Source: CAYFJO01 sp964343305
Lineage (GTDB): Bacteria; Planctomycetota; Planctomycetia; Pirellulales; Pirellulaceae
Reading direction: 5' to 3'
Assembly: GCA_964343305.1 (NCBI GenBank)
Contig: CAYFJO010000380.1
Span: 1-10,658 of the forward strand
Length of the DNA: 10,658 nt
Each line of letters starts with the position of its first letter. The first letter of the stretch is position 1. The position numbers and the translations under genes are program-made. Below, piece by piece: positions 7,390 to 10,658 of this stretch. The notes below the pieces were generated by a model. That model made no database searches, was not told where the DNA came from, and saw only the letters and a program-made list of their open reading frames with translations.

Positions 7390-8010
7390 CGGAACTCGTC
7401 GGCTCTTTACTCTGCTGTCGCGCTAGTTGTGGCACGAAGTAGAAGTTCGTAATCCCGCAGTGTTGCCAACGTCGGATTCATTTATTCACCATCGCGCGAC
7501 CTGCCTCGTGGAGGCGCTACGAAGCTGCGAAAAGCTTGATTAACGCAGACCGGAATGCGGTCCCAAAAGTGCAGTCACAATGATACACCGGCGACTCGCT
7601 ACGTGCACTGACGAACCCCACCGATGCGAGTTTCGCCATCTACTTCGTGACAGCGGGTGCATTGCCCGCGAGCAATTGGGCCGATCTCTCAACTGTACAC
7701 TTCCCTCTTTTTCGGATCATTTTTCGGGGAAGCGTGCAGGAAGCCACCGAACCTGCGGAGGTGCCGCCAGCGCCAGCAGGAAGGCCGCACGTTTCCTGCG
7801 GGCGGGTGTCCAACTTCGAGCACGAAGGCAAATTGCAAACTGCAGGAGGTGGACTTCAACGACCGCAGTTTCGGCTGCTAATTGACCACGGTCACGGTCT
7901 CGTCCGGCGGACGGCCTGGCCTGTCGGCCCAATGAGCGCTAGACAGAAGCGGCCTATAACACAGCGAGAGCGGTGACCACGAAGCAACCAACAGCTAGAA
8001 TGCGACTAAC

Positions 8011-8037
8011 GGAAATCAGCCCCTGGGCGCTAGGCTG
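8011..8037. repeat. Copy of an intergenic repeat beginning GGAAATCAGCC
   Basis: The 11-mer GGAAATCAGCC at 8011-8021 matches 4547-4557 exactly. In both places it is followed within about 20 nt by a GCGCTAG core or its complement. Here CAGCC (8017-8021) and GGCTG (8033-8037) also form a short stem. From memory, similar intergenic repeats are common in Rhodopirellula-type genomes; I could not verify this. Confidence 0.45.
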
Positions 8038-8045
8038 CAACTCTG

Positions 8046-8066
8046 CCGCCTACCGGTGACAGGCGG
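8046..8066 (+). promoter_or_regulatory. Leader hairpin upstream of the GHL15-like gene
   Basis: A perfect 6-bp stem, CCGCCT (8046-8051) and AGGCGG (8061-8066), has a 9-nt loop and lies 67 bp before the ATG at 8134. It is followed by TATAAC (8075-8080), which could be a -10 element, but no properly spaced -35 is evident. It could be an operator, a leader structure or simply another intergenic palindrome. Confidence 0.3.
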
Positions 8067-8120
8067 AAACTCCCTATAACCAAGTTAGCTGCACGCAACT
8101 CAAGCAAACAGTGCTCGATA

Positions 8121-8125
8121 AAGGA
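8121..8125 (+). promoter_or_regulatory. Ribosome-binding site of the GHL15-like gene
   Basis: AAGGA lies 8 nt before ATG 8134-8136. This is a near-consensus Shine-Dalgarno site and supports the start that preserves the signal peptide. Confidence 0.6.
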
Positions 8126-8133
8126 ACTATTCC

Positions 8134-9291
8134 ATGAAGGTCAAACATCGGTTGGGAACGATCTTCTTGACAGTGATTACCGCCAGTTCTGCCATGGGGC
8201 AGGAGCCCGCGCGCAACCGGTTGCCACAGTTCAATTGGGATCGAGTGCCGGTGTCTGTGCACTTTGGTATCGGCGAGGGGCTTACGCCCGAGCAATATGA
8301 CTTCATTGCAGAGCACTTCAATTTCATCACGCTCACTGCAGGGCCCCTCCCCAGAAACAGCAAGGGCGGCGCAGAGTTGTACACGACCGAAGCCGCCCGT
8401 GCCATCAAGAAACGTAATCCAAAAGCGAAAGTATTGTTCTACTGGGCCAGCGATAAGCCGAAGCATCAATCGAAAATATCGAATGAAGCCTACCCGGGTG
8501 AATACATCATCCAGACGCAAAAAAGAAACGGGCAAAAGGACCGAATCATCAAGTGGTTCGATCTGAGCCGCAAAGACGTGCAGACTTGGTGGTCCGACGC
8601 AGCTGCCGATGCCGTCCACAAGTACGCGTGCGACGGTATTTTTGTGGACGGAGCAACTGCGGGCACTCCCGGAGGCACATTAAGCCGCGTGGTCGGCAAG
8701 AAGAAGGCTGCCGCCATGGACAAGGCTGTGTTTGCCATGCTGAAGGAGGCAAAAAGAAAGATGGGGCCTGACAAGCTCATCATCTTTAATCCGCTGCATG
8801 GTCATGACGGAAAACGCGCGCAACTGGGGCAGGAGTATCTTCCGGTGACCGATGGCGCCATGGTGGATGACTTTGACCGGCTCCGCGCGCAGAGCAAGGA
8901 ATACATGGCCAACACGATCAAGACCATGCGAGCCGCCGCGAAAGACGGGAAGGTCATCATTTTTAAGGGCTGGCCGCGCTTCCTGGCCGCGTGGAGGGCG
9001 GGGAAGATGAAAAACAAACCGCATGATGAAGTTCTGCTTACGGCTCAAAAGGAGATCACGTTCCCGTTGGCGTGTTTCCTGGTGGGGGCCGAGCCGAACT
9101 GTTATTTCTGTTACAGCTGGGGATGGACCGCCAAAGACGGATCGCTGGACTGGTATCCGCAGTTCGACAAGCCGTTGGGACCACCGAAGGGCGATGCCGT
9201 ACAGAAAGGCTGGACCTTTCGGCGAAAATTTGAACACGCATCGGTGTTTGTGGACCTGGAGAACAGGACGGCCAAGATTGACTGGAGATAG
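8134..9291 (+). CDS. Putative secreted glycosyl hydrolase, GHL15-like
   Basis: The 385-aa product has a Sec signal peptide (KVKHR, then LGTIFLTVITASSAMG, cleavage near residue 22). The mature part looks like a TIM-barrel protein of the putative glycosyl hydrolase GHL15 family. Features that fit are an early strand VPVSVHFGIG (38-47), NPKAKVLFYW (95-104), WFDLSRKDVQTWW (141-153), DGIFVDG (167-173) at a strand end where a catalytic or structural Asp is common, GAMVDDFDR (241-249), and a closing strand KFEHASVFVDLENRTAKIDW (365-384) like the RDFENG..LVN ending of this family. The substrate is unknown and the enzyme class is inferred. AAGGA with 8-nt spacing supports the start. The next gene begins only 19 or 133 nt downstream, so co-transcription is likely. 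It is lysine-rich (39 Lys, 22 Arg by hand count), unlike the Arg-rich DUF4838 proteins, which hints at a separate origin. Confidence 0.75.
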   Translation: MKVKHRLGTIFLTVITASSAMGQEPARNRLPQFNWDRVPVSVHFGIGEGLTPEQYDFIAEHFNFITLTAGPLPRNSKGGAELYTTEAARAIKKRNPKAKVLFYWASDKPKHQSKISNEAYPGEYIIQTQKRNGQKDRIIKWFDLSRKDVQTWWSDAAADAVHKYACDGIFVDGATAGTPGGTLSRVVGKKKAAAMDKAVFAMLKEAKRKMGPDKLIIFNPLHGHDGKRAQLGQEYLPVTDGAMVDDFDRLRAQSKEYMANTIKTMRAAAKDGKVIIFKGWPRFLAAWRAGKMKNKPHDEVLLTAQKEITFPLACFLVGAEPNCYFCYSWGWTAKDGSLDWYPQFDKPLGPPKGDAVQKGWTFRRKFEHASVFVDLENRTAKIDWR

Positions 9292-9424
9292 CTCGTCTTA
9301 AAGAAGAGAAATGGCATGGAAACCGAAACAGCCTCCAGCTAACAATCCGTGGCAGCGAAGGATGCCATGGGACAATTCATGGCGCACCAGCGATGCGGGT
9401 ATTTTCCTACGCCGACAGCAAATT

Positions 9425-10174
9425 ATGAGTAAGATCGAGTCATGGCACGAAACTTTCTTCGATGGCCTATACGGTAAGGTGCTGGCCGAGCTGTTTAATG
9501 AAGAACAGTCGAAAAAGGAGGCACGTCTAGTAAAGTACCTTGCGCGAATCCGTAAAGGGCAAAGTGCGCTCGATGTTCCATGCGGCCAAGGCCGGCTGAC
9601 GTTTCCACTTTCAGACATGGGTCTTGTTATGACTGGCGTCGATCGTACGCAGTCGTACATTCGGAAGGCACGCCGCGTTGCGCGAGATCGAGAACTCAAT
9701 CTGCGATATGAGTGCGCGGACATGCGTGAAATCGAATTCGAGGAAGAATTCGACGCCGCATTTAACTGGTTCGGCAGTTTCGGATACTTTTCGGAAACCG
9801 ACAACATGCAGTTCCTACGCCGAGTTTATTTCGCGCTTAAACCGGGCGGACGGTTCCTGATCGAGGGGCTAAACAAGTCATGGCTTCTATCAAACTTCAA
9901 GCCACATCGCGAAGAGGAAGTTGCTGGAATATCTTTGACGCATCGCAGTCGGTGGGACGCCAAAAACAATCGAATCCATGATAAATGGACGATGTCTCGC
10001 GGCGACCGCCAAGAATCGCACACCATCACTATGCGCATCTATAACGGCACAGAAATTCGAACAATCTTGCGGAATGCTGGATTTGCGGACATCCAACTTT
10101 GTGGGTATCCAGCGCTTCGTCGACTGAACCGTCATTCGCCGCGTTGGATTGCCGTGGCAAATCGACCAACCTGA
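9425..10174 (+). CDS. Class I SAM-dependent methyltransferase
   Basis: From the ATG at 9425 the product is 249 aa with a Rossmann-type SAM-binding fold. Motif I is ALDVPCGQGRLT (48-59), where the usual E/DxGxGxG glycine loop appears as DVPCGQG. The acidic residue at the end of strand 2 is D73 (GVDRT). D99 (ECADM) is the likely adenine contact, and the post-motif strand is LKPGGRFLIE (138-147). FNWFGSFGYF (113-122) replaces the usual motif IV segment. There is no signal peptide, so it acts in the cytoplasm; the methyl acceptor is unknown. The frame is open further upstream to ATG 9311, which adds 38 residues (MAWKPKQPPANNPWQRR...) that are Trp/Pro/Arg-rich and unlike methyltransferases. I prefer 9425 because WHETFFDGLYGKVL is where such proteins usually begin, although neither start has a good ribosome-binding site. 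It is likely co-transcribed with the preceding gene. Confidence 0.85.
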   Translation: MSKIESWHETFFDGLYGKVLAELFNEEQSKKEARLVKYLARIRKGQSALDVPCGQGRLTFPLSDMGLVMTGVDRTQSYIRKARRVARDRELNLRYECADMREIEFEEEFDAAFNWFGSFGYFSETDNMQFLRRVYFALKPGGRFLIEGLNKSWLLSNFKPHREEEVAGISLTHRSRWDAKNNRIHDKWTMSRGDRQESHTITMRIYNGTEIRTILRNAGFADIQLCGYPALRRLNRHSPRWIAVANRPT

Positions 10175-10328
10175 AATGCTCCAAAGCCACAGTTGTACAT
10201 TTGAGCTTTGAATTCGGCGCGCCATCGCAGGGGGTTACTCGGATTGATCGAATCAGAAGTGTGAATGTAATATTCCACACGCGTTGGAGGGATTCAAATG
10301 GTCTGACCAACTTACTGGGGACGTAAAA
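10175..10328. other. Intergenic spacer with a hairpin
   Basis: This 154-bp spacer contains an imperfect hairpin at 10259-10280 (GTGTG-AAT / ATT-C-CACAC, loop GTAAT) about 50 bp before the next start. There is no T-run and no clear promoter. Read-through from the methyltransferase gene or an independent promoter are both possible. Confidence 0.45.
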
Positions 10329-10658
10329 ATGAGAACTAAACTTGGTTCAGTTGTTGGAGTGGCGATACTGCTAGCGGCGATCAATCGTGCAGCCGCACAA
10401 GACATTGAAGAATCAAAGACGAGGCAGACCCCACCGATTTCTGTTGCGATTCAGCGACCGGAGAAACCAGTTGCTGCAGGTGAACGATTTGCTTTTAAGA
10501 TCAAGATTTGCAACCGATCAGATGGCTTCGTCAACCTGCCCAAGCCTAAGACGATTAACTCCTTCTTCCGCACGTGGAGCAGAAACCCGGATGGTTCGGA
10601 GCTCATTGTCAAACATTCCGGCCCTTCCTTGGGACATGGTTTTTATCACGGCGGCTAT
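10329..10658 (+). CDS. N-terminal part of an unrecognised secreted protein
   Basis: An open frame starts at ATG 10329 and runs off the right edge, with 110 residues visible. The N-terminus (MRTK, then LGSVVGVAILLAAINRAAA) is a Sec signal peptide with likely cleavage at AAA-Q (22-24). The mature part starts with a polar stretch. It then contains ISVAIQRPEKPVAAGERFAF and KIKICNRSDGFVNLP, a pattern of alternating strands with an asparagine-rich turn reminiscent of Ig-like/BsuPI-type beta-sandwich domains that open with a 'P.aGe.f.f.i.v.N.sd' motif. That resemblance is weak and I assign no function. GGGGA about 8 nt before the ATG supports the start. The C-terminal part lies outside the window, so total length and any further domains cannot be judged. 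Confidence 0.75.
   Translation, partial: MRTKLGSVVGVAILLAAINRAAAQDIEESKTRQTPPISVAIQRPEKPVAAGERFAFKIKICNRSDGFVNLPKPKTINSFFRTWSRNPDGSELIVKHSGPSLGHGFYHGGY

Larger units (their letters stand above)
7390..8133. other. Long non-coding region rich in small inverted repeats
   Basis: I support no gene here. The open frames present have no family resemblance, no good start sites and random-looking composition. The stretch does contain many short hairpins: AAGCT/AGCTT (7522-7537), GACCG/CGGTC (7548-7562), AGTGCA/TGCACT (7568-7609), GCGGG/CCCGC (7653-7669), GCAGGAA/TTCCTGC (7776-7799), CGTCC/GGACG (7901-7913) and CCGCCT/AGGCGG (8046-8066). GCGCTAG occurs three times (7420-7426, 7936-7942, 8027-8033), and CCTATAAC twice (7953-7960, 8073-8080). 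It must carry the promoters of both divergent flanking genes, but I cannot place them. A structured RNA or eroded mobile DNA are possible explanations. Confidence 0.55.

Noticed and set aside
7844..7851. Perfect Shine-Dalgarno sequence AGGAGGTG
   Set aside because: No start codon with a usable open frame follows at the right distance.
7580..7976. Overlapping open frames of 74-109 codons in the non-coding region
   Set aside because: They overlap in all frames and lack ribosome-binding sites, family motifs and signal peptides. Their Arg/Ser/Cys-rich composition is typical of non-coding GC-rich DNA.
8075..8080. TATAAC as a -10 promoter element for the GHL15-like gene
   Set aside because: No -35 element at 16-18 bp upstream. 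The same octamer CCTATAAC also occurs at 7953-7960, so it may be part of a repeat rather than a promoter.
8001..8090. Possible integron attC site (CTAAC at about 8006 and GTTAG at about 8084)
   Set aside because: The outer pentamers are complementary but do not fit the R box consensus, I could not find matching inner L boxes, and there is no integrase or cassette array.
7362..8133. tRNA, CRISPR array or insertion sequence in the long spacer
   Set aside because: No T-loop/acceptor pattern, no regularly spaced direct repeats, and no transposase fragments or long terminal inverted repeats were found.

Overview
The window looks like chromosomal DNA from a planctomycete (Pirellulales/Rhodopirellula-like), or a close relative in the PVC group. 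This rests on three things: a Tat-exported DUF1501 protein, two very large secreted DUF4838 proteins side by side, and intergenic spaces full of short palindromic repeats. The assignment is inference, because no rRNA, tRNA or housekeeping marker is present.

Layout. 1-199 is the C-terminal end of an unrecognised plus-strand gene. 362-1708 (+) encodes a DUF1501 (alkaline-phosphatase/sulfatase-fold) protein. It converges, across a 67-bp gap holding a palindrome, on 1776-4526 (-), a 916-aa DUF4838 protein. Directly upstream of that on the same strand is its paralogue, 4641-7361 (-), 906 aa; the two probably form an operon read leftwards. 7362-8133 is a 772-bp non-coding stretch with many small hairpins. 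Then, on the plus strand, come a secreted putative glycosyl hydrolase of the GHL15 type (8134-9291), a cytosolic class I SAM-dependent methyltransferase (9425-10174, possibly starting at 9311), and the start of another secreted protein (10329 to the window end).

Function. The theme is extracellular or periplasmic carbohydrate handling. Three proteins have secretion signals and glycoside-hydrolase-like folds, and both DUF4838 proteins end in a CBM9/DOMON-like beta-sandwich. The DUF1501 protein may add a phosphatase- or sulfatase-type activity. No SusC/D, sulfatase, transporter or regulator is visible, so this is not a complete polysaccharide utilisation locus, and no substrate can be named.

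Most notable observation: the 916-aa DUF4838 gene carries a 69-nt palindromic, MITE/REP-like element inside its reading frame. It adds exactly 23 codons and lies in a segment where the paralogue next door has about 28 fewer residues. Other points of interest are a hairpin that would pair with the ribosome-binding site of the 906-aa gene, and several short repeats shared between intergenic regions. I found no evidence of a defence system, CRISPR array, IS element, integron, tRNA or rRNA.
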